From positions 496,001-560,000 of the forward strand of contig NZ_AYMJ01000031.1 in NCBI RefSeq assembly GCF_000633255.1: a stretch of DNA of 64,000 nucleotides, given 5' to 3'. This DNA comes from Pseudomonas sp. H1h (GTDB lineage: Bacteria; Pseudomonadota; Gammaproteobacteria; Pseudomonadales; Pseudomonadaceae). The notes under the pieces were generated by a model, which worked only from the letters and a program-made list of their open reading frames with translations, had not been told where the DNA came from and did no database searches. The position numbers and the translations under genes were made by a program. Shown in pieces: positions 17,560 through 25,935 of this stretch. How positions within the stretch are numbered: position 1 is the first letter of the stretch; each line of letters starts with the position of its first letter.

Positions 17560-17582
17560 GCACAGCTTTTTGCGGAAAGAAA

Positions 17583-17610
17583 AAGCCCGGCCATTGAGCC
17601 GGGCTTTTTT
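17583..17610 (+). terminator. Terminator of efp
   Basis: The nine-base stem AAGCCCGGC / GCCGGGCTT, with a six-base loop, is followed by a T run. Confidence 0.9.
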
Positions 17611-17642
17611 GTGCCTGCGATTTCACCTTCAACACCGGCCCC

Positions 17643-17729
17643 GTGGGAGCGAGCCTGCTCGCGAAGGCGGTGTGTCATCCAGTGAAGTGTTAACTGTCAG
17701 GATGCCTTCGCGAGCAGGCTCGCTCCCAC
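17643..17729. repeat. REP doublet (REPIN), GTGGGAGCGAGC variant
   Basis: Inverted arms GTGGGAGCGAGCCTGCTCGC and GCGAGCAGGCTCGCTCCCAC are separated by about 47 bases. It lies between the converging efp and ohr genes. Confidence 0.93.
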
Positions 17730-17747
17730 AGTGGATAGGCGCTGATC

Positions 17748-18167
17748 TCAAACGGTGGTGTGCAGGCGCACATCGACGTTGCCGCGGGTCGCGTTGGAGT
17801 ACGGGCAGACCTGATGCGCCGCCTCGACCAGGCTCTGTGCATCCGCTTGTTCCAGACCCGGCAGGCTGATGTGCAGGTCGATGTCCAGACCGAAACCGCC
17901 AGGGATCTGACCAATACCGACATGGGCGGTGATCGAGGCGTCGTCGGGGATTTTACGTTTGGTCTGGCTGGCCACGAATTTCAGTGCACCGATGAAGCAG
18001 GCCGAGTAGCCAGCCGCGAACAGTTGCTCAGGGTTGGTCGCTGCGCCGCCGGCACCGCCAAGTTCTTTCGGAGTGGCGAGTTTGACATCGAGGATGTTGT
18101 CGCTGGAGATCGCACGACCGTCACGGCCGCCAGTGGAGGTTGCGATTGCAGTGTAGAGAGTTTGCAT
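17748..18167 (-). CDS. ohr: Organic hydroperoxide resistance protein Ohr
   Basis: The protein has 139 residues of the OsmC/Ohr fold. The peroxidatic Cys57 is in GYSACFIGAL, and the resolving Cys121 in HQVCPYSNATRGN. The early catalytic Arg is in the GRDGRA region. Ohr reduces organic and fatty-acid hydroperoxides using lipoyl thiols in the cytoplasm. Its regulator gene ohrR is 338 bases away on the same strand, with a REP pair between, so ohr has its own promoter. Confidence 0.96.
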   Translation of the reverse strand: MQTLYTAIATSTGGRDGRAISSDNILDVKLATPKELGGAGGAATNPEQLFAAGYSACFIGALKFVASQTKRKIPDDASITAHVGIGQIPGGFGLDIDLHISLPGLEQADAQSLVEAAHQVCPYSNATRGNVDVRLHTTV

Positions 18168-18200
18168 GGTGTGGGCCTCGTTGGGTGTATTTTGCTGCGC

Positions 18201-18268
18201 TAATTGTTTGCGCGCTAAGTAAGTGCGAGATGAATGTAGCTCGCCAATATTTAGTGCGCAAGATAATT
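18201..18268 (-). promoter_or_regulatory. Candidate OhrR operator region upstream of ohr
   Basis: Two facing elements are seen: TTTGCGCGCTAAG (18208-18219) and TTTAGTGCGCAAGATAATT (18250-18268). They share the TTAG(C/T)GCGCAA core in opposite orientation. A close copy of the second element lies in front of ohrR at 19025-19043. Confidence 0.5.
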
Positions 18269-18408
18269 TTTTGAGGAAAATCGGGATATGCCACCAAGCG
18301 CGGTGGTGCGGCCGGCTGGAAGGTTTGTTCTAGAGCGGCTTAAGGCGAATCAGCGCCAGCAAAATAATTTTCGCAGCGTCAATATTTTCAGATCAGCAGG
18401 AGGTTTCT

Positions 18409-18496
18409 GTGGGAGCGAGCCTGCTCGCGTAAGCGGTGCGTCAGTCAGCGAAGGTGTGGGCTGGAAGAACGCCTTTGCGAGCAGGCTCGCTCCCAC
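18409..18496. repeat. REP doublet (REPIN), GTGGGAGCGAGC variant
   Basis: Inverted arms GTGGGAGCGAGCCTGCTCGC and GCGAGCAGGCTCGCTCCCAC lie between the ohrR stop and the ohr promoter. The outer sequence of the internal spacer has diverged (GTAAGCGG against GCCTTT). Confidence 0.92.
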
Positions 18497-18505
18497 AAGG
18501 GGAAA

Positions 18506-18979
18506 TCAGGTGGACTCGGTCAGGCTGTCTTGCAGGTGGCTGCGCAGGGCTTGCAGCTCCGACTGCAGGTGTTGCAGGCGCTCGACGGTAAAGCCGCTGG
18601 CGCCCAGGATGCATTGCGGAACGCGCTTGGCCTGGTCACGAAGGGCTAGGCCCTGTGCGGTCAATTCGACGATCACCACCCGCTCATCCTCGCGACTGCG
18701 CGTACGGCTGAGCAGGCCTTCGCCTTCCAGGCGCTTGAGCAACGGCGTCAATGACCCCGGATCGGTCAGCAACCGCGCGCTGATTTCACCCACGGTCAAA
18801 CCGTCTTTTTCCCACAGCACCATCATCGCCAGGTATTGCGGATAGGTCAGGCCCAGCGCTTGCAGCAGCGGCTTGTAGACTTTGGTCATCATCAGCGAGG
18901 TGGAATGCAGGGCGAAGCAGGCCTGGTTATCCAGCAGCAGGTGATCGCAGTTGTCGGTGATGTCGCGTTCGGTGGTCAT
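18506..18979 (-). CDS. ohrR: OhrR, MarR-family organic-peroxide sensor
   Basis: The protein has 157 residues. A MarR winged helix has LTVGEISARLLTDPGSLTPLLKRLEGEGLL. The sensing Cys21 is in DNQACFALHSTS, and a second Cys123 is in VPQCIL, placing it in the two-Cys OhrR class that forms a disulfide on oxidation. The TYPQYL motif supplies the Tyr residues that hydrogen-bond the sensing Cys. OhrR represses ohr until organic peroxides oxidise it. A candidate self-operator lies 46-64 bases upstream of the start. Confidence 0.93.
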   Translation of the reverse strand: MTTERDITDNCDHLLLDNQACFALHSTSLMMTKVYKPLLQALGLTYPQYLAMMVLWEKDGLTVGEISARLLTDPGSLTPLLKRLEGEGLLSRTRSREDERVVIVELTAQGLALRDQAKRVPQCILGASGFTVERLQHLQSELQALRSHLQDSLTEST

Positions 18980-19024
18980 GGCAAAGCCTTGTTCGATGAA
19001 GGGTTTGAATCTAGCGCGCGAATG

Positions 19025-19043
19025 TTTAAGGCGCCAGATAATT
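19025..19043 (-). promoter_or_regulatory. Candidate OhrR self-operator upstream of ohrR
   Basis: TTTAAGGCGCCAGATAATT matches 16 of 19 positions of the element at 18250-18268 before ohr, in the same orientation to its gene. A related CTAGCGCGCGAA lies at 19011-19022. Confidence 0.45.
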
Positions 19044-19052
19044 ATCCCGAAT

Positions 19053-20009
19053 CTAGTGCCGGCCCAGTTCTCGTTGCAGCGCCAGATCCCACGGTGGTAC
19101 CGGGCTGAAGCGAGTCTTCAGGTATTCGAGGAGCAAGCGGCTGCGCGAGTGGGTCTGCTGTTCCATGCGCAGTGCATAAATGCCGGTGGTCTCCGGTTGT
19201 GGCAGACCGTTCTCGCAGAACAGCGGCAATAGCTCGCCACGCAGCAGGTACTCACTGGCCAGCCAGGTCGGCAAATGCGCGATGCCCAGCCCGGCCAGTG
19301 CACCGCACACCAGCGCCTCGGCATTGTTGGCGCTCATGCGGATACGCGAGGGGCGATGCAACTGCATCTGCCCGTCCTGTTCGAAGCGCCAGGCGAAGGG
19401 CGGGGCAAGGCCTTCCCAATCCAGTCCGTCATGTTCACTCAACTGACCGGGATGGCTCGGCGCACCGCGCCGCTTGAGGTAGTCGGGGCTGGCGCAAGCA
19501 ATGCGCACCATGCTGGCCAGCGGGGTAGCGACCAGCCGCGTATCGGCCATTTGCCCTGCACGCAAGACCAGGTCGACCTTGCCCAGGTTTGAGCCGTGCA
19601 TGTCGATGAAGCTGTCGATCAGGTGCAATTGCACGTCGAGGCCCGGGTACAACACCAGAAAGTCGGCAATCACTGGCGCGAGATGGCGGCGACCGAACGC
19701 CGCTGGGGCATCGATGCGGATCAAGCCTTCCGGCGCACTGCTCAACGACACCGCTTCGGCCCGGGCCAGTTGCAGCTCGCTGACGATGCGCCGTGCCCGT
19801 TCGGCAAACGCCAGCCCGGCCGGTGTGGCCCGCACTGCGTGGGTGCTGCGGATGAACAACTGGCTGCCGACTGCACTTTCCAGGCTGTCGATCCGCCGCG
19901 CCACGGCGGAAGGCGTCAGTGGATGACGACGGGAAGCCGCAGAAAAACTGCCGCTTTCCAACACATCGAGAAACAGCCCGAGCTGGTCGGTCAATTGGTT
20001 GGGGTTCAT
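19053..20009 (-). CDS. LysR-family transcriptional regulator
   Basis: The protein has 318 residues. The LysR helix-turn-helix is near residues 10-65 (FLDVLESGSFSAASRRHPLTPSAVARRIDSLE), followed by the PBP2 effector domain (APEGLIRIDAPAAFGRRHLAP...). The CrgA-like layout suggests a regulator of the divergent neighbour. The start is 109 bases from the start of the TauE-type carrier gene, so that carrier is the likely target. The effector is unknown. Confidence 0.9.
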   Translation of the reverse strand: MNPNQLTDQLGLFLDVLESGSFSAASRRHPLTPSAVARRIDSLESAVGSQLFIRSTHAVRATPAGLAFAERARRIVSELQLARAEAVSLSSAPEGLIRIDAPAAFGRRHLAPVIADFLVLYPGLDVQLHLIDSFIDMHGSNLGKVDLVLRAGQMADTRLVATPLASMVRIACASPDYLKRRGAPSHPGQLSEHDGLDWEGLAPPFAWRFEQDGQMQLHRPSRIRMSANNAEALVCGALAGLGIAHLPTWLASEYLLRGELLPLFCENGLPQPETTGIYALRMEQQTHSRSRLLLEYLKTRFSPVPPWDLALQRELGRH

Positions 20010-20118
20010 GAGTGTTCAGTGCTTGTGCAAAGTTGGCATAGCCATTGTGCGTTGCTGTGCGTTTCCCCGCCAGCCTCGACTGCGTAGGATGAATCACCTG
20101 ACGGATGAGGGAATCGCT

Positions 20119-20868
20119 GTGCTCGAGTTTTTGTTGTACCTGCTGTTTGGCGCCGCCCTTGGCACATTGGGCGGCATATTCGGCATCGGCGGTGGGCTGA
20201 TCGCGATTCCGCTGCTGGGTGTCTGGTTCGGTCTCGATCAGCAGATCGCCCAAGGCACGGCGCTGGTGATGGTCGTGCCCAACGTGATGCTGGCGCTGTG
20301 GCGCTATCACCAGCGCAATCGCATCGAACTGCGCCATGCACTGCCGTTGGCGATCATGGGCTTCTGCTTCGCCTGGATCGGATCGATCTGGGCGGTGGGG
20401 ATCGATGCACAAACCATGCGTATCGGCTTTGTCGCTTTCCTCGTGGTGCTCTCGGCGTACAACTTGCTGAAGATGTTCGGCAAGCAACCGTCTGCCACTT
20501 CCCGGATGCGTTATTCCTGGCCGTGGCTCGGCGTGCTAGGCGCGGCGCCCGGAACCATGGGCGGACTGTTTGGTGTCGGCGGGGCCGTGGTGGCGACGCC
20601 AGTGCTGACCAGCCTGTTCGGCACCACCCAAGTGGTTGCTCAGGGCCTGTCGCTGGCTCTGGCGTTGCCGAGCACCGGCGTGACGCTGGTGACGTACGCG
20701 GTGCATCACGAGGTGGACTGGATGATCGGCCTGCCGCTGGCCGTCGGCGGTCTGGCGAGCATCAGTTGGGGCGTGAAAGTGGCCCACGCCATGCCGGAAA
20801 GGCTGCTGCGCGGGCTGTTTTGCGGTTTCCTGGTGCTGTGTGCGGTAATGCTCGCCCTTAAAGCTTGA
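20119..20868 (+). CDS. TSUP family (TauE/SafE) membrane transporter
   Basis: The protein has 249 residues with about eight membrane spans in two repeats. Each repeat starts with the family glycine motif: GTLGGIFGIGGGLIAIPLL near the N-terminus and GTMGGLFGVGGAVVATPVL in the middle. TSUP proteins export or import small sulfur or organic anions such as sulfite, sulfoacetate or taurine. I chose GTG 20119 because GAGGGAATC lies ahead; ATG 20089 would add ten residues without a ribosome site. Its last 11 bases overlap the convergent LysR gene. Confidence 0.88.
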   Translation: MLEFLLYLLFGAALGTLGGIFGIGGGLIAIPLLGVWFGLDQQIAQGTALVMVVPNVMLALWRYHQRNRIELRHALPLAIMGFCFAWIGSIWAVGIDAQTMRIGFVAFLVVLSAYNLLKMFGKQPSATSRMRYSWPWLGVLGAAPGTMGGLFGVGGAVVATPVLTSLFGTTQVVAQGLSLALALPSTGVTLVTYAVHHEVDWMIGLPLAVGGLASISWGVKVAHAMPERLLRGLFCGFLVLCAVMLALKA

Positions 20869-21739
20869 AGCCTTCGACGATGTGCTCGGCCAGGCATTCG
20901 GTGATCGGCGACGGATTGTTCAGGTTACGGATCAGCATGATGCTGGCTTCGGGCAGCAGCGGCAGATCTTCGGCAGCGCCGAGAATGCGCATGTCCGGGG
21001 TGATCAGGCTTTCCAGTTGCGCAGTGATCGCCAGACCCGCGCTCACCACCGCCATCAGCGCCGACAGGCTGGTGCTGTTATAGGCGATGCGGTAATCACG
21101 GCCCATTGCGTCCAGCGCATTGCAGGCCCACAAGCGGCAAAAACAATCACTGTTGAACATCGCCAGCGGCAGCGGCGTCTGCTCGTGAGCGCTGAAGTTT
21201 TGCGCCTCGGCCCAGACGAAACGCTCCTTGCGTAGCAACTGACCGATCTCGTTGCCCGGCTCACGCGTGACAATCGACAAGTCGAGGTCAGTGCGCTGCA
21301 ACAACTGCTTGCTGGATTCGCAGTGCACTTCAATCTGGATCAGCGGATAGAACTGGGCAAACCGCGACAGGATCCCCGGCAGAAATCGCATCACGTAATC
21401 GTCCGGCGTACCGATGCGCACGGTGCCGACCATGTGCGGTTCGCGCAGGGTGTTGAACACCTCGCTGTGCAACTTGAGGATGCGCCGCGCATACCCGAGC
21501 AGCACTTGGCCCTCGGCGGTCAGTCGTACCTGACGGCCGTCACGCTCGAACAACTGGCGCTGCAGCACGTCTTCTTCCAGACGCTTCATCTGCATGCTCA
21601 CTGCCGATTGCGTGCGGTTGACCATTTCGCCGGCGCGGGTAAACCCGCCCTGGTCGGCAATCGCGACGAAGGTGCGCAGGACATCGGTATCGATACTGGG
21701 GTAGGCCGACAATTGATGAATCTCCGTGATGAATGCCAT
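20858..21739 (-). CDS. LysR-family transcriptional regulator
   Basis: The protein has 293 residues. The N-terminal HTH (DVLRTFVAIADQGGFTRAGEMVNRTQSAVSMQMKRLEE) is followed by a PBP2 effector domain (GTVRIGTPDDYVMRFLPGILSRFAQFYP). ATG 21739 is preferred, with ATG 21748 close behind. The long upstream extension runs antisense through the DUF1127 gene and is not coding. It diverges from that DUF1127 gene, which may be its target. The 3' end overlaps the TauE-type gene by 11 bases. Confidence 0.9.
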   Translation of the reverse strand: MAFITEIHQLSAYPSIDTDVLRTFVAIADQGGFTRAGEMVNRTQSAVSMQMKRLEEDVLQRQLFERDGRQVRLTAEGQVLLGYARRILKLHSEVFNTLREPHMVGTVRIGTPDDYVMRFLPGILSRFAQFYPLIQIEVHCESSKQLLQRTDLDLSIVTREPGNEIGQLLRKERFVWAEAQNFSAHEQTPLPLAMFNSDCFCRLWACNALDAMGRDYRIAYNSTSLSALMAVVSAGLAITAQLESLITPDMRILGAAEDLPLLPEASIMLIRNLNNPSPITECLAEHIVEGFKL

Positions 21740-21808
21740 CAGAAACATTCGTTGGATTGATCTTAACGCCAGCGCGAGACTTGAGCCATCCACAAGGAGG
21801 GCAACACG

Positions 21809-22030
21809 ATGAAAGGTCAAAGAGAGTATGTAGACGAAACAAAATTTTCCGGCCACGGCCATATCGTTTCCGACCTGCTGCACAAGTTTAGCCGCTGGTA
21901 TGAACTGCACCGCGAACGCGAGTTGCTCGCCAGTCTGAGCGACGAAGCGCTGAAGGACATCGGGGTCAGCCGTGCCGACGTTGAGCACGAGGCCATCCGG
22001 CCGTTCTGGGACGATCCGATGCATAAATGA
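21809..22030 (+). CDS. DUF1127 domain small protein
   Basis: The protein has 73 residues. The C-terminal half has the DUF1127 signature (RWYELHRERELLASLSDEALKDIGVSRADVEHEAIRPFW), an arginine-rich helix pair seen in small proteobacterial proteins linked to phosphate, carbon or stress adaptation and sometimes to RNA binding. ACAAGGAGG lies about seven bases before ATG 21809. Confidence 0.88.
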   Translation: MKGQREYVDETKFSGHGHIVSDLLHKFSRWYELHRERELLASLSDEALKDIGVSRADVEHEAIRPFWDDPMHK

Positions 22031-22094
22031 TCAGGGCCTTACTACACAAACCACTTTCAAGTGAGGTAGGTTGCGAGCAGACAAGGAGATGTTC

Positions 22095-23321
22095 ATGCCC
22101 GCGACTCTGGCCTTTTCCCTCAAACAGGCGCGACGTCTGGCGCTGGCTGCCCAAGGGTTCAACGGGCGCCAGCCGCCGACCGTCAAAGCGCCGCAGCTCA
22201 ACCGGTTGATCGAACGGCTGGGCCTGCTGCAGATCGACTCCGTCAATGCCGTGGTGCGCTCGCACTACCTGCCGCTGTTTTCCCGTCTGGGTGCCTATTC
22301 CTCTGATTTGCTCGACCAGGCTGCCTGGAGTTCGGGGCGACGTCGCACGTTGTTCGAATACTGGGGCCATGAAGCGTCATTGTTGCCGCTGTCGATGTAT
22401 CCGTTACTCGGCTGGCGCATGCAGCGCGCCAGGCGTGGTGAAGACATCTATCAACAATTGGCCAGGTTCGGGCGTGAGCAGCAGGAGACGATTCGCCGGG
22501 TGCTGGCATCTGTCGAAGAGCAAGGCGCACTGGGCGCCGGCAGTCTGTCGACCCGCGAAGACAAGGCCGGGCCGTGGTGGGACTGGAGCGCGGAGAAGCA
22601 TGCACTGGAATGGTTGTTTGCTGCCGGTGAAGTGACCGTGGCCGGCCGCCGGGGGTTTGAGCGTTTGTATGATTTGCCGGAGCGGGTCATCCCGGCGCCG
22701 GTTCTGCAGCAGCCGCTGCCGGATGAAGCCGAAGCCCAGCGCGGTTTGCTGCTGCATGCGGCCCAGGCGTTGGGTGTCGGCACTGAAAAAGACCTGCGCG
22801 ATTACTTTCGCCTGAATCCGGGAGATGCTCGACCGCGACTGGCGGAACTGGTCGAGGACGGGCAATTGCAGACCTGCGAAGTTGCCGGTTGGCGACAGAT
22901 CGCCTATTGCCTGCCGGAACCGAAAGTGCCGCGCAAAGTTGTCGCCAGTGCGCTGTTGTCGCCGTTCGACTCGTTGATCTGGGAGCGCAGCCGCACCGAG
23001 CGGTTGTTCGATTTCCGCTATCGACTGGAGATCTACACGCCGCAGGACAAGCGGGTCTACGGCTATTACGTATTGCCGTTCTTGCACAACGAGCGGATTG
23101 CCGCGCGGGTCGATCTACGCGCCGAACGGGCGTCGGGACGCCTGGCGGTGCATGCGGTGCACGAGGAGGAACCGGGGCTGGGAGATGAGGGGATGCTGGC
23201 GCTGGCCTTGAATTTGCGGCGGATGGCCGATTGGCTGGGGCTTGAGCGGGTGCAACTGAATTGTCAGCGAGAGAGTGCGGGGCGGTTGCGGGTGGCATTG
23301 GCGCAGATTGGCTGTGACTGA
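22095..23321 (+). CDS. ycaQ: Winged-helix protein of the YcaQ family (interstrand-crosslink DNA glycosylase)
   Basis: The protein has 408 residues. The N-terminal part (LKQARRLALAAQGF, LLQIDSVNAVVRSHYLPLFSRLG, LFEYWGHEASLLPL) and the winged-helix tail (SPFDSLIWERSRTERLFDFRYRLEIYTP) are those of YcaQ/DUF1006. E. coli YcaQ unhooks DNA crosslinks as a base-excision glycosylase. AAGGAG lies six bases before ATG 22095. The last ~160 bases of the gene together with the REP behind it are the source of an imperfect duplication just downstream. Confidence 0.9.
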   Translation: MPATLAFSLKQARRLALAAQGFNGRQPPTVKAPQLNRLIERLGLLQIDSVNAVVRSHYLPLFSRLGAYSSDLLDQAAWSSGRRRTLFEYWGHEASLLPLSMYPLLGWRMQRARRGEDIYQQLARFGREQQETIRRVLASVEEQGALGAGSLSTREDKAGPWWDWSAEKHALEWLFAAGEVTVAGRRGFERLYDLPERVIPAPVLQQPLPDEAEAQRGLLLHAAQALGVGTEKDLRDYFRLNPGDARPRLAELVEDGQLQTCEVAGWRQIAYCLPEPKVPRKVVASALLSPFDSLIWERSRTERLFDFRYRLEIYTPQDKRVYGYYVLPFLHNERIAARVDLRAERASGRLAVHAVHEEEPGLGDEGMLALALNLRRMADWLGLERVQLNCQRESAGRLRVALAQIGCD

Positions 23322-23538
23322 GCTGGCCTCTTCGCGAGCAAGCCCGCTCCCACAGGAGACTTGTGAACGACACAGATCCAATGTGGGAGGAGGAACCGGG
23401 GCTGGGAGATGAGGGGATGCTGGCGCTGGCCTTGAATTTGCGGCGGAGGCCGATTGGCCGGGGCTTGACCTGGCCTCTTCGCGAGCAGGGGACTTGTGAA
23501 CGACACAGATCCAATGTGGGAGCGAGCCTGCTCGCGAA
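23163..23538. repeat. Duplicated ycaQ 3' end plus REP fragments
   Basis: The segment beginning GAGGAACCGGGGCTGGGAGA inside ycaQ (from about 23166) recurs from about 23390 after the stop codon, and both copies run on into GACTTGTGAACGACACAGAT. The second copy lacks most of the last 30 codons and part of the REP. Single REP arms lie at 23331-23353 (TTCGCGAGCAAGCCCGCTCC...) and 23516-23538 (GTGGGAGCGAGCCTGCTCGC...). Confidence 0.85.
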
Positions 23539-23571
23539 GGCGGCCGGTCAGACGCTAGATACCTGACGGAT

Positions 23572-24918
23572 TCAGCGCCGAACCTGCTTCAGTGTTTCCG
23601 CGATCAAAAACGCCAGCTCCAGCGACTGATCGGCATTCATCCGCGGATCGCAGTGGGTGTGATAACGGTCCGACAACCCGTCTTCAGTAATCGGTCGCGC
23701 GCCCCCGATGCACTCGGTGACATTCTGCCCGGTCATCTCGATGTGAATCCCGCCGGCATAAGTGCCTTCGGCTTCGTGCACCTGGAAGAACTGCTTCACT
23801 TCGCCAAGGATCTGCGCGAAGTCGCGGGTCTTGTAGCCGCTGCTGGCCTTGATGGTGTTGCCGTGCATCGGGTCGGAACTCCACAGCACCTGTTTGCCTT
23901 CACGCTGCACCGCGCGGATCAGCGCCGGCAGGTGATCGCCGACCTTGTTCGCGCCCATCCGCGCGATCAGGTTCAGACGGCCTGGATCGTTGTCCGGATT
24001 GAGCACGTCGATCAGGCGGATCAGGTCGTCCGGGTTCATACTCGGGCCGACTTTTACGCCAATCGGGTTGTTCACCCCGCGCAGGAATTCGACGTGGGCG
24101 CCGTCGAGCTGACGGGTGCGGTCGCCGATCCACAGCATGTGCGCCGAGCAGTCGTAGTAATCGTTGGTCAGGCTGTCGCGACGCACGAAGGCTTCTTCGT
24201 AGTTCAGCAGCAGCGCTTCGTGGGCGGTGAAGAAACTGGTTTCGCGCAGTTGCGGCGAGCTGTCCATGCCGCAGGCGCGCATGAACGCCAGGGTTTCATC
24301 GATGCGGTCGGCGAGGTGGCTGTATTTCTCGGCCAGCGCCGAGTTGGCGATGAAATCGAGGTTCCACTTGTGGACCTGATGCAGGTCGGCAAAACCGCCC
24401 TGGGCGAAGGCGCGCAGCAGATTGAGGGTGGCGGTGGACTGGTGATACGACTGCAGCAGACGCTCAGGATCCGGCACGCGGCTTTTTTCGTCGAAACCGA
24501 TGCCGTTGACAATGTCGCCACGGTAGGCCGGCAGGGTTACGCCATCGATGGTTTCATCGTTGGCCGAGCGCGGCTTGGCGAACTGGCCGGCCATGCGCCC
24601 GACCTTGACCACCGGGCAACCGGCGGCAAAGGTCATGACGATCGCCATCTGCAGCAACACTTTGAACGTATCGCGAATCTTCGCTGCCGAGAACTCGGCG
24701 AAGCTTTCCGCACAATCGCCGCCCTGCAGCAGGAACGCCCGGCCCTGGGTCACTTCGGCAAACTGTCGGCGCAGCTCGCGCGCTTCGCCGGCAAACACCA
24801 GTGGCGGGTAGCTGGCGAGGGTCTGCTCGACCTGGCGCAGATGCGCAGCGTCGGGGTATTGGGGTTGTTGCTGGATCGGCAGGGCGCGCCAGCTGTCAGG
24901 GCTCCACGGTTGGCTCAT
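23572..24918 (-). CDS. 3-deoxy-7-phosphoheptulonate synthase, class II
   Basis: The protein has 448 residues, the class II (plant/AroH-type) length. Motifs include LLQGGDCAESF with the metal Cys, KVGRMAGQFAKPRS, WIGDRTRQLDGAHVEF, GVKVGPSM and the DPMHGNT and HIEMTGQNVTEC segments of the active site. It performs the first shikimate-pathway step. Class II enzymes in Pseudomonas are often linked to phenazine or other secondary aromatic pathways, but no such genes are next to it here. ATG 24918 is preceded by GAGACCGTG. Confidence 0.95.
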   Translation of the reverse strand: MSQPWSPDSWRALPIQQQPQYPDAAHLRQVEQTLASYPPLVFAGEARELRRQFAEVTQGRAFLLQGGDCAESFAEFSAAKIRDTFKVLLQMAIVMTFAAGCPVVKVGRMAGQFAKPRSANDETIDGVTLPAYRGDIVNGIGFDEKSRVPDPERLLQSYHQSTATLNLLRAFAQGGFADLHQVHKWNLDFIANSALAEKYSHLADRIDETLAFMRACGMDSSPQLRETSFFTAHEALLLNYEEAFVRRDSLTNDYYDCSAHMLWIGDRTRQLDGAHVEFLRGVNNPIGVKVGPSMNPDDLIRLIDVLNPDNDPGRLNLIARMGANKVGDHLPALIRAVQREGKQVLWSSDPMHGNTIKASSGYKTRDFAQILGEVKQFFQVHEAEGTYAGGIHIEMTGQNVTECIGGARPITEDGLSDRYHTHCDPRMNADQSLELAFLIAETLKQVRR

Positions 24919-25071
24919 CACGGTCTCTAATTGGTTCTACGCACGGGAAGCCCATGGTAGCAGCAATTAGTGCGTGACCTGCTCCCACCCCATCACCGAC
25001 AATCGCCGCTTTGCCACGGCGCCTGAGCGGTGCCATCGCGTCACCGCGCCCGGTGACCATCAGGAGACGAA

Positions 25072-25827
25072 ATGACTGAGGAGCGCGTCGAGCTGTTGCT
25101 CGCCGAGGTACAGGATGAGTTCGGCGTGATTCGCGTGCTGGAAGTGGCCGATTACCGCTTTCTGGAGTTCGGCGATGCTATCGAGCAGAGCTGCGTGTTT
25201 ACCGCCGATCCGAGCTGGCTGGAGTACGACTACACCCGGGCAATGCTGATTGGCGCGTTGTGCCACGAACAACCGGAGAGCGCGCTGTTTCTCGGCCTCG
25301 GTGCCGGCACGTTGACCCAGGCCTGCCTCAAGTTCCTGCCGCTGGAAGACGTCGAAGCCATCGAACTGCGCCCGGATGTACCGCGCCTGGCCATCGAATA
25401 CCTCGGGCTGGATGATGACCCGCGCCTCTATATTCGTGTCGGCGATGCGCTGGAACTGCTGCCGACGGCCGAGCCAGCGGATCTGATCTTTGTCGACCTG
25501 TATACCGATGTCGGCCCGGGTGTCGGGCATCTGGCCTGGAGTTTTCTCGGTGACTGTCAGAAGCGCCTGAATCCGGGCGGCTGGCTGGTGATCAACCAGT
25601 GGGCTACCGATGACGGCAAACCACTGGGTGCGGCGCTGTTGCGCGGTCTTTATCACCGGCACTACTGGGAGCTGCCGGTGAAGGAGGGCAATGTGATTCT
25701 GATTGTGCCGGCCGACCTCGATCAGGCGCTGGACATGCAGGCTCTGACGGCCCGGGCTGAAGCGCTGGCGCCACAGTTGGGGTATTCGTTGCAGTCGCTG
25801 ATCAAGGCGATTCGCCCGGCGACTTGA
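25072..25827 (+). CDS. Spermidine synthase-like methyltransferase-fold protein
   Basis: The protein has 251 residues. The Rossmann motif FLGLGAGTLTQACLKFLP and the acidic loop EAIELRPD match the spermidine synthase/SAM methyltransferase superfamily, followed by DLIFVDLYTD. The aminopropyl-site tetrad of true SpeE enzymes is not evident, so polyamine synthesis is not claimed. AGGAGACGAA lies ahead of ATG 25072. It is divergent from the class II DAHP synthase. Confidence 0.82.
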   Translation: MTEERVELLLAEVQDEFGVIRVLEVADYRFLEFGDAIEQSCVFTADPSWLEYDYTRAMLIGALCHEQPESALFLGLGAGTLTQACLKFLPLEDVEAIELRPDVPRLAIEYLGLDDDPRLYIRVGDALELLPTAEPADLIFVDLYTDVGPGVGHLAWSFLGDCQKRLNPGGWLVINQWATDDGKPLGAALLRGLYHRHYWELPVKEGNVILIVPADLDQALDMQALTARAEALAPQLGYSLQSLIKAIRPAT

Positions 25828-25846
25828 GTCGTCAGTGATGGCCCTT

Positions 25847-25909
25847 TCGCGAGCAGGCTCACTCCTACATTGGAATGCATTCCCCCTGTAGGAGCGAGCC
25901 TGCTCGCGA
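25847..25909. repeat. REP doublet (REPIN), compact
   Basis: Inverted arms TCGCGAGCAGGCTCACTCCT and AGGAGCGAGCCTGCTCGCGA have only about 23 bases between them. One mismatch (A for G in GCTCACTCC) is visible. Confidence 0.9.
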
Positions 25910-25935
25910 TGGCGCCCTGACAGGCGCCATGATTT

